Assembly: GCA_036741535.1 (NCBI GenBank)
Contig: DAINSB010000084.1
Coordinates: forward strand, 1 to 10,293
DNA length: 10,293 nt
Direction of reading: 5' to 3'
From: Thermocaproicibacter sp036741535
GTDB taxonomy: Bacteria; Bacillota; Clostridia; Oscillospirales; Acutalibacteraceae
A program made the translations under genes and the position numbers. The notes beneath the pieces were generated by a model. That model saw only the letters and a list, made by a program, of their open reading frames with translations, was not told the origin of the DNA and searched no databases. Each line of letters starts with the position of its first letter. Position 1 is the first letter of the stretch. Of this stretch, positions 1-6,334 are shown piece by piece.

Positions 1-161
1 AGGATCCTGCAATACAGAGCTGCAAACAGTTCCGCGGAGGAGCACGCCTGGCTGAGGTAGCCGCCGTTCTGTCTGACGGTATGCTCCATGACGCGCAGCC
101 GGATGCCCGCCGCGACTTTTTCGGCCCGGGCGAGCCACTCCGTGTCTTGCGATGCTGTCAT
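1..161 (-). CDS. Transketolase N-terminal-type protein (partial, 5' end only)
   Basis: Read on the minus strand from ATG at 161, this gives 53 codons before the window edge. The start has an AGGAGG ribosome binding site (171-176) nine bases upstream. The segment around residues 20-50 (IRLRVMEHTV, then NGGYLSQACSSAELFAALY) matches the start of the thiamine-diphosphate-binding domain of split transketolase N-terminal subunits, where the family usually has a GH.G...S.AEIL.ALY pattern. Transketolases move a two-carbon ketol unit between sugar phosphates in the cytoplasm. Here the usual His of the GH motif is Tyr35, which could mean an unusual substrate. A C-terminal subunit gene would be expected just outside the window. 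It is divergent from the DeoR-type gene, so the two may share control. Fold assignment is fairly sure; the substrate is unknown. Confidence 0.75.
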   Translation of the reverse strand, partial: MTASQDTEWLARAEKVAAGIRLRVMEHTVRQNGGYLSQACSSAELFAALYCRI

Positions 162-193
162 GATGGAAAGCCTCCTTTAAAATTCACGCCTCG

Positions 194-212
194 GCGCATT
201 GCGCTTTTTTTT
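194..212 (+). terminator. Short GC hairpin with T8 run upstream of deoR-type gene
   Basis: GCGC (194-197), loop ATT, GCGC (201-204) is followed directly by eight T residues (205-212). The stem is only 4 bp, so it is weak, but the shape is that of an intrinsic terminator on the plus strand. No plus-strand gene lies upstream in the window, so it might stop antisense transcription from under the transketolase gene. It could also be only the start of the deoR promoter region. Confidence 0.3.
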
Positions 213-227
213 CATCTGTGGTATTCT
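199..227 (+). promoter_or_regulatory. Weak candidate sigma-A promoter for the DeoR-type gene
   Basis: TTGCGC (199-204), a 17-base spacer and TATTCT (222-227) match the consensus boxes at 3 and 4 of 6 positions. The spacing is ideal and the predicted start near 234 gives a leader of about 45 bases. The -35 box overlaps the GCGC hairpin, so only one of the two readings may be right. Confidence 0.35.
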
Positions 228-238
228 ATTTTACATGC

Positions 239-254
239 AACGGATGAACGGATT
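239..254 (+). repeat. Tandem 8-bp direct repeat in the deoR leader
   Basis: AACGGATG (239-246) is followed directly by AACGGATT (247-254). It lies between the candidate promoter and the ribosome binding site of the DeoR-type gene, in the divergent region shared with the transketolase gene. Direct repeats are a common form of DeoR-family operator, so this is a possible autoregulatory site; that role is inference. Confidence 0.4.
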
Positions 255-264
255 TGAGAGCTAA

Positions 265-280
265 AGGAGAAATCGATATG
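265..280 (+). promoter_or_regulatory. Ribosome binding site that fixes the deoR-type start
   Basis: AGGAG (265-269) lies eight bases before ATG at 278. An in-frame TTG at 254 lies upstream of this site and has no comparable site of its own, so ATG 278 is preferred. Confidence 0.8.
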
Positions 281-1030
281 CTGGCAATCTCGCGCAGAAA
301 CGCGATCAAGGAACAACTGAATGCGCAGAAAAGCGTCACGATCGCCGAGCTTGCGGAAAAGCTGAACGTCACGAGGGAGACCATACGCCGGGACCTGCGC
401 TCCATGCAGGAAAACGGGGAACTGATCCGCACCCACGGCGGCGCCTACATCCTCGACGGGGTCCAGAACTCGATCGACATCTCCATGCGGCAGGTCATCA
501 AAACCGACGAGAAAAAGGTCATGGCCCAGAAATGCATGGAACTGATCAAGCCCAGCGATTCCATCTTTCTCGACGGTTCCACCAGCGCCTGGTTCATCGC
601 CCAGCGGATCCATAACATGAGCCTCACCGTGGTGACGACTTCGCTGAAAATCGCCAATATGCTCTCAAACTCATCCTCCATCAGCCTCGTTCTGATCGGA
701 GGAGTCTTTTCGCAGAAGTCCATGTCGTTCATCGGGGAAAGGGCCGACCAGGCGTTGAGCCAGTACTATATGGACAAGGCGTTCGTCTCCTGCCGGTCCG
801 TCAGTCTGGAGCACGGCGTCACCGACTCCAGCGACAGCGACGCGGCTATCCACCGCCTCGCCCTGCGGCACAGCTCCCTCAAATATCTGGTGATGGACCA
901 GTCCAAGATCGGGAAGACCTCCTTTTCCTTCGTCTGCGACCTGAAAAACGTGGACGGCCTGGTCTGCAACTGCGAGCTCTCCAAAAAATGGACGGAGGAA
1001 CTGGCCGCCATGGGGGTCCGCTTCTACTGA
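278..1030 (+). CDS. DeoR-family transcriptional repressor
   Basis: A 250-residue protein, the normal length for the DeoR/GlpR family. The N-terminal winged helix-turn-helix spans about residues 5-57, with the recognition region TIAELAEKLNVTRETIRRDL (21-40) followed by GELIRTHGGA. The rest is the DeoR sensor domain, a ribose-5-phosphate-isomerase-like fold that in the family binds a phosphorylated sugar: it contains FLDGSTS (97-103), the VVTTSLKIA strand, IGG (140-142), and DQSKIGK (207-213), where Lys210 is the conserved family lysine. The gene is divergent from a transketolase gene and convergent with the mtn operon, so it is the best local candidate to control the cluster. The inducer is probably a sugar phosphate made by the pathway (inference). 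Family assignment is secure; the regulon is not shown. Confidence 0.93.
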   Translation: MLAISRRNAIKEQLNAQKSVTIAELAEKLNVTRETIRRDLRSMQENGELIRTHGGAYILDGVQNSIDISMRQVIKTDEKKVMAQKCMELIKPSDSIFLDGSTSAWFIAQRIHNMSLTVVTTSLKIANMLSNSSSISLVLIGGVFSQKSMSFIGERADQALSQYYMDKAFVSCRSVSLEHGVTDSSDSDAAIHRLALRHSSLKYLVMDQSKIGKTSFSFVCDLKNVDGLVCNCELSKKWTEELAAMGVRFY

Positions 1031-1069
1031 AAGGCAACCGGATCGCACAAAATTTGCAGTGTTCTCCGC

Positions 1070-1107
1070 AAGAGTGGTCTTTCTGAGGAAAACCACTCTT
1101 TCTTTTC
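1070..1107 (+). terminator. Intrinsic terminator after the DeoR-type gene
   Basis: AAGAGTGGT (1070-1078) pairs perfectly with ACCACTCTT (1092-1100). An inner TTTC/GAAA stem extends it past one bulged C at 1079, and TTTCTTTTC (1099-1107) follows. The T-rich tail lies on the plus-strand side only. The mtnA gene converges on this site, and the same stem may also act on its transcript, though without a T run. Confidence 0.85.
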
Positions 1108-1135
1108 GCTATTCATCGACTTTTCTGGCGGGCGC

Positions 1136-2200
1136 CTACCGGATGCCCATGGCCCGGAACGCCTGGCCGAACGGGGCGCGGGCGATGCCCTTCTCCGTGA
1201 TGATGCCGGTGACGAGCCCGTGGTCCGTCACGTCGAACGCGGGGTTGCTGACCTTCACGCCCTTCGGCGCCATTCGCTCCTTGTACCACATCTCGGTCAC
1301 TTCCTCCGCGGGGCGCTCCTCGATGACGATCCCGTCGCCGGATTTCAGGGACATGTCGATGGTCGAGGAGGGCGCGCAGACATAGAACGGGATGCCGTAG
1401 TATTTCGCGAGGATGGCGACCCCGCTGGTGCCGATCTTGTTCGCGAAGTCTCCGTTGGAGGCGACGCGGTCGCAGCCGACGAAGACGATGTTCACCTTGC
1501 CGCGCTTCATCGTGATGGAGGCCATGTCGTCGCAGATCAGGGTCGTGTCGACGCCCGCCGTCTGCATCTCAAAGGCGGTCAGGCGCGCGCCCTGCAGAAG
1601 GGGGCGCGTCTCGTCGCAGTACACGTGCAGGTCGTTCCACCCTTTTTCGAGCGCGAGATAGACCGGGGCCAGGGCGGTGCCGTATTTGGCGGTCGCCAGG
1701 GTGCCGGCGTTGCAGTGCGTCAGGATGCCGTCCCCGTGTTTGAGCAGCTCGAACCCGAATCTCCCGATGCTGCGCGAAATCGCGATGTCTTCCCGGCGGA
1801 TCGCGTCCGCCTCCCGGCGAAGGCGATCCTTCATCTGCGCGACCGTCAGCGTGCCCCGGTTTTCGTCCAGGACCCCTTCCATCCGGTTCAGCGCCCAGAA
1901 AAGGTTGACCGCCGTGGGCCGGGAGGAGGCGAGATAGGCCTTCTGCTTTTTGAAGTTTTCGCAGAACGCGTCCATATCGTCCGTCTCGAGCTGGGACGAG
2001 ACGAGGTAGATGCCGTAGGCGGCGGCGACGCCGATGGCGGGCGCCCCGCGGACCCGCAGCAGGTAGATGGCTTTCCAGATGTCCTTGGCCTTCGAGAGCG
2101 TCAGGTATTTGATGGTGCCCGGCAACAGCGTCTGGTCGAGAATGATCATTTCTTTTTTGTTGTCCGCCAGGACGACCGTGTTCAGTTCAAGAGCATTCAT
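1136..2200 (-). CDS. mtnA: S-methyl-5-thioribose-1-phosphate isomerase (MtnA)
   Basis: Cytoplasmic aldose-ketose isomerase of the eIF2B-alpha-like family, converting 5-methylthioribose-1-phosphate to 5-methylthioribulose-1-phosphate. Length 354 residues, typical for MtnA. Visible signatures: LRVRGAPAIGVAAAYG (48-63), THCNAGTLAT (161-170) with catalytic Cys163, YCDETRPLLQGARLTAFE (194-211), CDDMA (223-227), GCDRVASNGDFANKIGT (242-258) with Asp244 as the probable catalytic acid, and CAPSSTID (275-282). These match the Cys160/Asp240 pair I recall for the Bacillus subtilis enzyme. ATG at 2200 is chosen because GGGGAG (2209-2214) lies eight bases upstream; an in-frame ATG at 2227 would put this site inside the gene. 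It is 39 bases after mtnK and last in the operon. MtnA homologues can also isomerise 5-deoxyribose-1-phosphate, so the substrate is methylthio- or deoxyribose-based. Confidence 0.95.
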   Translation of the reverse strand: MNALELNTVVLADNKKEMIILDQTLLPGTIKYLTLSKAKDIWKAIYLLRVRGAPAIGVAAAYGIYLVSSQLETDDMDAFCENFKKQKAYLASSRPTAVNLFWALNRMEGVLDENRGTLTVAQMKDRLRREADAIRREDIAISRSIGRFGFELLKHGDGILTHCNAGTLATAKYGTALAPVYLALEKGWNDLHVYCDETRPLLQGARLTAFEMQTAGVDTTLICDDMASITMKRGKVNIVFVGCDRVASNGDFANKIGTSGVAILAKYYGIPFYVCAPSSTIDMSLKSGDGIVIEERPAEEVTEMWYKERMAPKGVKVSNPAFDVTDHGLVTGIITEKGIARAPFGQAFRAMGIR

Positions 2201-2208
2201 CGATGGTA

Positions 2209-2214
2209 CTCCCC
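2209..2214 (-). promoter_or_regulatory. Ribosome binding site that fixes the mtnA start
   Basis: GGGGAG on the minus strand, eight bases before ATG 2200. It lies within the longer open frame that begins at 2227, which argues for the shorter protein. Confidence 0.75.
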
Positions 2215-2239
2215 TTTCTTGCCGCATTCGTATTTCCGA

Positions 2240-3469
2240 TCAGCGGGAAACGCTTTCCGCCGCGTCTTTGACGACCCGCAGGAAATCCGCGCCGCGCTTC
2301 ATGCCGGCGCGGTCCTTGATGAAGCGTTTGGCGCTGAGGATGCAGATGCGCTCCGCGCGGACGCGCGCTTTCTCGTCGGAGATGGTCGTCAGGTCCTTGA
2401 CGTTGGCCATGCCGACGGTCCTGCGGTTCAGCTCCAGCCCGGTCACGCCGGCGGTGTCGGCCAGAATGGTGCCGAGGTAATACTCCCTGTATCCCCTGCT
2501 CTTGGCCATCACGTCCGTCGCGTGTTCCTCGTAATACTTCCGCATCTTGGCCATGGTCTTGTCGACGACTTCCACGATGACCCGCTCCGTCCAGCCGCAG
2601 AACTCCTTTCGCTTCTCCGCGTCCATGATCTCCGCGTTGCCGTTGCACCACGCGAAGATCATGTTCGCGACGACATTGCCGATGTCGTAGCCCATTGGCC
2701 CGTAAAACGCGAACTCGGGGTCGATGACCATGGTGGAGTCCTTTGTGATGAAGACCGAGCCGGTATGTAAATCACCGTGGAGCAGCGACTGCGCGTTGCA
2801 CATGAAATCCATCTTCAGCTTGGCGACTTCGACGTGCAGTTCCTCGTCCTCATACAGCTCCCTGCGGACGAAATCCCGGTTGGGCGCGAAGACGTTGTTG
2901 CGGTGCGCGCAGTCGTTGTAGGGCTCGGTGTAGACCAGGTTCTCCGTGATCTCGCAGAGCTCCGGATTGATGAATTTGCGCTGGAGCTCCTTCTTCTTTT
3001 TGTGGTCCATCACGACGTCCGTCGTGCCCATCAGCGTGTTCGCCATGAACGTGGAGATGTCCTCGGCAAACTTCGGGAAGATCTCGTGCCGCAGCATGCA
3101 GGTGCGCATGATCTCGTGGCCCGTCAGGTCCTCTTCCGCGCACGCCGACATGGTGACGTCGAAGAAATAGATCTTCGGCACGAATCCCGGCGCCAGGTTG
3201 CCCTCCAGGATCAGGATCTCGGACTCGATGCGGTTGCGGTCGGTCGAAAGGACCATGTCTTTGGAAATGCGAGCGGTATGCCCCGCCTGCTTGATGATGA
3301 TGGAGTGACCCTTCCCGTCCCAGACGCGGAAGACATAATTGAGGTTCCCGTCGCCGATCTCCTTCCCCTGCATGGAAGCTCTGTCCCACCGGAACTGGGG
3401 GGCCTTTTCCAGGACATACTCGACTGCGTCTTTCGGCTGCATCAGAAAATACGAATCAAATCTCGACAT
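2240..3469 (-). CDS. mtnK: 5-methylthioribose kinase (MtnK)
   Basis: ATP-dependent kinase that phosphorylates the anomeric C1 oxygen of 5-methylthioribose, the step before MtnA. It has the aminoglycoside-phosphotransferase/protein-kinase-like fold and 409 residues, close to the family's length of about 400. Visible motifs: the nucleotide loop EIGDGNLNYVFRV (37-49), the catalytic loop LLHGDLHTGSVF (229-240) with Asp233, the metal site VIDPEFAFYGPMGYDIGNV (248-266) with Asp250 and Glu252, and the late GLELNRRTVG (344-353) whose Arg pair corresponds to substrate-binding arginines known in MtnK. Start ATG 3469 has a rather distant AAGGA (3483-3487), so translation may depend partly on the upstream permease gene. 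Together with mtnA it identifies the cluster as 5-modified ribose use. Some homologues also accept 5-deoxyribose. Confidence 0.95.
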   Translation of the reverse strand: MSRFDSYFLMQPKDAVEYVLEKAPQFRWDRASMQGKEIGDGNLNYVFRVWDGKGHSIIIKQAGHTARISKDMVLSTDRNRIESEILILEGNLAPGFVPKIYFFDVTMSACAEEDLTGHEIMRTCMLRHEIFPKFAEDISTFMANTLMGTTDVVMDHKKKKELQRKFINPELCEITENLVYTEPYNDCAHRNNVFAPNRDFVRRELYEDEELHVEVAKLKMDFMCNAQSLLHGDLHTGSVFITKDSTMVIDPEFAFYGPMGYDIGNVVANMIFAWCNGNAEIMDAEKRKEFCGWTERVIVEVVDKTMAKMRKYYEEHATDVMAKSRGYREYYLGTILADTAGVTGLELNRRTVGMANVKDLTTISDEKARVRAERICILSAKRFIKDRAGMKRGADFLRVVKDAAESVSR

Positions 3470-3512
3470 TCCAGTTCGCCATTCCTTTCTGAAATTTACT
3501 CCCTGCGCGAAA

Positions 3513-3549
3513 CCCGGGGCCCCGCCGCACGCCGGGCGCCCGGATGCGG
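3513..3549 (-). promoter_or_regulatory. GC-rich hairpins between permease gene and mtnK
   Basis: The 84-base gap holds CCGCA (3525-3529) pairing with TGCGG (3545-3549) around the 12-bp palindrome CCGGGCGCCCGG (3532-3543). Next to it is the 10-bp palindrome CGGGGCCCCG (3515-3524). No T run follows on the minus strand, so these are more likely RNA processing or stability elements than terminators. They would separate transporter from enzyme expression in one transcript (inference). Confidence 0.55.
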
Positions 3550-3553
3550 GGAA

Positions 3554-4615
3554 TCATTCTTCCTTCCTCGTGATGTAGGCCGCGATCAGCGCCAGCGCCA
3601 GAACGGTGCCCTTGACGGCCGGCAGGATGTAATAGGGGACGGAGCACATGGTGAGGCCGTTTTCCAGAACGGCCACCAGCGCGGCGCCCACCAGCGTGCC
3701 GATGGCGTTCGGCCGCGAGACGCCGCCGACGGAAATGCCGACGAACACGGCCGCGAACGCGGGCATCAGGTAGTTGTCACAACCGCCGATCTGCGCCGCG
3801 TTGTTGCGGGAACAGACGACGATCGCGCCGATGGCGATGATGACGGCCGTGATCATGCCCGCCATGAAGCGGTACCGGACCACGTTGATGCCGGAGAGCT
3901 TCGCGGCGGTCTTGTTGCCGCCCATCGCGTAGAGATAGCGCCCGTGTTTGGTGTATTCGAGGAAGATGTACGCGAAGACCACGCAGGCGACCATGATGTA
4001 GATAATGGTCGGGGCGGACCCGATCGCCTTGAAGACCTCCGAATAGCCCTGCCGGGCGGGCGCGCCGCCGTTGGGCAGCCTCATGCCCGCGGAGACCGCC
4101 CCGCCGCCCGTGTACCACTGGCCGAGGCCCTGGTGCACGAACATCAGCGCGCAGGTCGCCAGCATATCCGGGATCCGGCAGAACAGGATCAGGAACATGG
4201 TCAGCAGGTAGGCGACCATGGTGAACACGACGCAGATGGCGATGGAGACCGCGAGCGAAAACCCGTACCAAAGATAGGAGCCCATGAAGATGTATCCGGC
4301 GAAAGTGGCAAGGGTGCACGCCGACATGTCGAACCCGTCCGGCGCCATCGTCACGGTCAGGGCGATGGAAAGGATGGTGGTGATCGCCATCGACCGCAGG
4401 ATGTTGGTCAGGTTATCCGAGCAGAAAAAGGTCGTCCCTTTCAGCACGGTGAAGACGACCGCGCATACGATCAGCGCGAGGACCGCCGCCCAGTTCAGCA
4501 GAAAGCGGCCCACCTGCTGTTTACCGGAAGCGATTTCAGCCGAATCGTCGCCGCCGTTTACCGGGCCGCCGGCATTGGCTTCTTCTTCCACTGTATTTCC
4601 GACAACTGAAGCCAT
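3554..4615 (-). CDS. Ribose-type ABC transporter permease (RbsC-like)
   Basis: Membrane subunit of a carbohydrate-uptake-2 (RbsC/MglC) type importer, 353 residues. After a polar cytoplasmic N-terminus of about 36 residues come roughly eight to ten hydrophobic segments (for example around 38-58, 76-92, 104-145, 202-220, 250-268, 285-298, 306-320, 332-348). The loop MGGNKTAAKLSGINV (231-245) is the family's EAA-like coupling loop that meets the ATPase, and PNAIGTLVGAALVAVLENGL (302-321) is the RbsC-type C-terminal segment. The start has AGGAGG (4623-4628) seven bases upstream. It follows the ATPase gene by 30 bases and precedes mtnK by 84, so the imported compound is most likely the MtnK substrate or a precursor. 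Family call is secure; substrate is inferred from context. Confidence 0.92.
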   Translation of the reverse strand: MASVVGNTVEEEANAGGPVNGGDDSAEIASGKQQVGRFLLNWAAVLALIVCAVVFTVLKGTTFFCSDNLTNILRSMAITTILSIALTVTMAPDGFDMSACTLATFAGYIFMGSYLWYGFSLAVSIAICVVFTMVAYLLTMFLILFCRIPDMLATCALMFVHQGLGQWYTGGGAVSAGMRLPNGGAPARQGYSEVFKAIGSAPTIIYIMVACVVFAYIFLEYTKHGRYLYAMGGNKTAAKLSGINVVRYRFMAGMITAVIIAIGAIVVCSRNNAAQIGGCDNYLMPAFAAVFVGISVGGVSRPNAIGTLVGAALVAVLENGLTMCSVPYYILPAVKGTVLALALIAAYITRKEE

Positions 4616-4645
4616 ATTGTTTCCTCCTGTTCCAATTTTTCAAAA

Positions 4646-6190
4646 TTACGACGCAGCCTCGCTGTTTTTGACGTACGCGTCCGTGCCGCCGACCGAGTAA
4701 TGCATGATCTCGTCTTCGTTCGTCTCCGACGTTTTTAGCTCCGCCATGATCCTGCCGTCGAACATCACGTAAACGCGCTCCGTGATGGAGAGGATCTCGG
4801 AGTTTTCGCAGGTCGCGTAGATCACGCAGTTGCCCTGGCGGGCGATGTCGCAGATCAGCTGATAAATATCCCGCTTGGCGCCGACATCAACCCCTTTGGT
4901 CGGCTCGTCGAAAATATATACGTTACAATCCGCGGCAAGCCACTTGCCCACGACCACCTTCTGCTGATTGCCGCCGGACAGATTTCGGACGATCTGGCTG
5001 ATGGACGGAGTTTTGATTTCCAGCGAATCGACAAACTTTTTCGCGTTCTCCGCGGTCTTTTTGCGGTTGACGAAAGACATTTTGCAAAAATCCTGCAGAC
5101 AGGCGGCGCACAGATTGAAATCGACCGTCTCCTTCACGAGGGTGCCCTCTTTGCGCCGTTCCTCCGGGACCAGGCCGAGCCCCTGCCGCACGGCGTCCGA
5201 GGGGTTTTTGATCTTGAGGACTTTGCCGTTGTAAAGGACGGTGCCGGAGGACTTTTTGAGCGCGCCGAAGATCGTCTTGCACAGCTCCGATTTCCCCGCG
5301 CCGACCAGACCGGCCAGGCCGACGATCTCGCCTTTTCTGACATAGAGGGAAACGTCGTTCACCTTCCCCTCCCGGTCGCTCAGATGCCGGACCTCGAACA
5401 TCTTTTCCCCGATTTCCAGTTTTCCTCTCACGTAGTTCTCTTCAAAAGAGCGGCCGAGCATTTTTTCCACGATCTCCTTCGTCGTGGTGGCGGGGGTGAT
5501 CGGGGAGTTATCCACGATCTCGCCGTTGCGCATCACGGTGTAGGACTCGCAGATCCGGAGCACCTCGTACAGGCGGTGCGTGATGAAGATGATCGCGATG
5601 TTCTCCGTTTCCCTCAGGTGCTTGACCAGGCGGAACAGTTCTTCCGTCTCGGTGTCGCTCAAGGGGGCGGTGGGCTCGTCGAGAATCAGGAAGCTGCAGC
5701 GGCTCTCGACGGCGCGCGCGATCAGCACCATCTGCTTCTGCGCCAGCGTCAGCTTTCCCGTCAGTTCCTTCACGTTCAGGCGGATATGCAGCCGCTGCAG
5801 GACCTTCTGCGCATCGCTGCGGAGTTTCGGCCAGTTGACGAACTGCTTTTTCCCCATTTCCATCACCATGGAGTTCAGCATGACGTTTTCCGCCACCGAC
5901 AGCGACGGGATCAGCGCCGTGTCGACCTCCTGATAGACGATCTGGATGCCGGCCTTTTTCGCCGTGGCCGGATCGCGGATGTCGATCACCCGCCCGCCCA
6001 GCAGGATCTCGCCCGTGTAGGAGGGATTTGCGCCGGCGAGGACTTTCATCAAAGTCGATTTGCCCGCCCCGTTCGCGCCGACGATCGCGTGGATCTGGCC
6101 GGTCTGGACTTTGAAATCGACATGGGAAAGGGCTTTGACCCCCGGGAACTCGACGGAAACGTCTCTGGTTTCCAGCGTGATTCTATCCAT
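4646..6190 (-). CDS. Ribose-type ABC transporter ATPase with two nucleotide-binding domains (RbsA-like)
   Basis: Fused double ATPase of 514 residues, the normal size for RbsA/MglA proteins that power carbohydrate-uptake-2 importers. Domain 1: Walker A GANGAGKS (38-45), Q-loop VYQEV (85-89), a degenerate signature LTLAQKQ (147-153), Walker B LILDEP (168-173) and H-loop His205. Domain 2: Walker A GLVGAGKS (294-301), signature NLSGGNQQ (403-410), Walker B YIFDEP (425-430), and CENSEIL (461-467) where other ABC proteins have the H-loop histidine. The unequal sites are normal for this family. ATG 6190 is preceded by AGAGGGA (6195-6201). The gene lies 144 bases after the binding-protein gene, with a stable hairpin between them, and 30 bases before the permease gene. 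Confidence 0.95.
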   Translation of the reverse strand: MDRITLETRDVSVEFPGVKALSHVDFKVQTGQIHAIVGANGAGKSTLMKVLAGANPSYTGEILLGGRVIDIRDPATAKKAGIQIVYQEVDTALIPSLSVAENVMLNSMVMEMGKKQFVNWPKLRSDAQKVLQRLHIRLNVKELTGKLTLAQKQMVLIARAVESRCSFLILDEPTAPLSDTETEELFRLVKHLRETENIAIIFITHRLYEVLRICESYTVMRNGEIVDNSPITPATTTKEIVEKMLGRSFEENYVRGKLEIGEKMFEVRHLSDREGKVNDVSLYVRKGEIVGLAGLVGAGKSELCKTIFGALKKSSGTVLYNGKVLKIKNPSDAVRQGLGLVPEERRKEGTLVKETVDFNLCAACLQDFCKMSFVNRKKTAENAKKFVDSLEIKTPSISQIVRNLSGGNQQKVVVGKWLAADCNVYIFDEPTKGVDVGAKRDIYQLICDIARQGNCVIYATCENSEILSITERVYVMFDGRIMAELKTSETNEDEIMHYSVGGTDAYVKNSEAAS

Positions 6191-6228
6191 AGATTCCCTC
6201 TTTTCTTGAATCGGGATGTCTCAAGTAC

Positions 6229-6262
6229 CAGGGGCGTCGGAGCAAAAACTCCAACGCCCCTG
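6229..6262 (-). promoter_or_regulatory. Intercistronic RNA hairpin between binding-protein and ATPase genes
   Basis: Arms 6229-6242 and 6249-6262 form a 14-bp stem with a 6-base loop. In minus-strand RNA every position pairs, with one U.G wobble; in plus-strand RNA the same position is a C/A mismatch. No T run follows on the minus strand. The place and form fit the stabilising or partly terminating hairpins known after binding-protein genes in ABC operons, which let the binding protein be made in excess. Confidence 0.75.
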
Positions 6263-6334
6263 TTTTTGATCGCTTCATTCAAATTCGGTTTGCCGACGGA
6301 ATCGAGATCCGACGGATTTTTGAGGCGCGGCGGA

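Noticed and set aside
254..277. Upstream TTG start for the DeoR-type protein
   Set aside because: The purine-rich ribosome binding site follows this TTG and serves ATG 278; the extra eight residues are not part of the family domain.
2201..2227. Nine-residue longer MtnA start at ATG 2227
   Set aside because: The ribosome binding site for ATG 2200 lies inside this extension, and the extra residues match nothing I recognise in MtnA.
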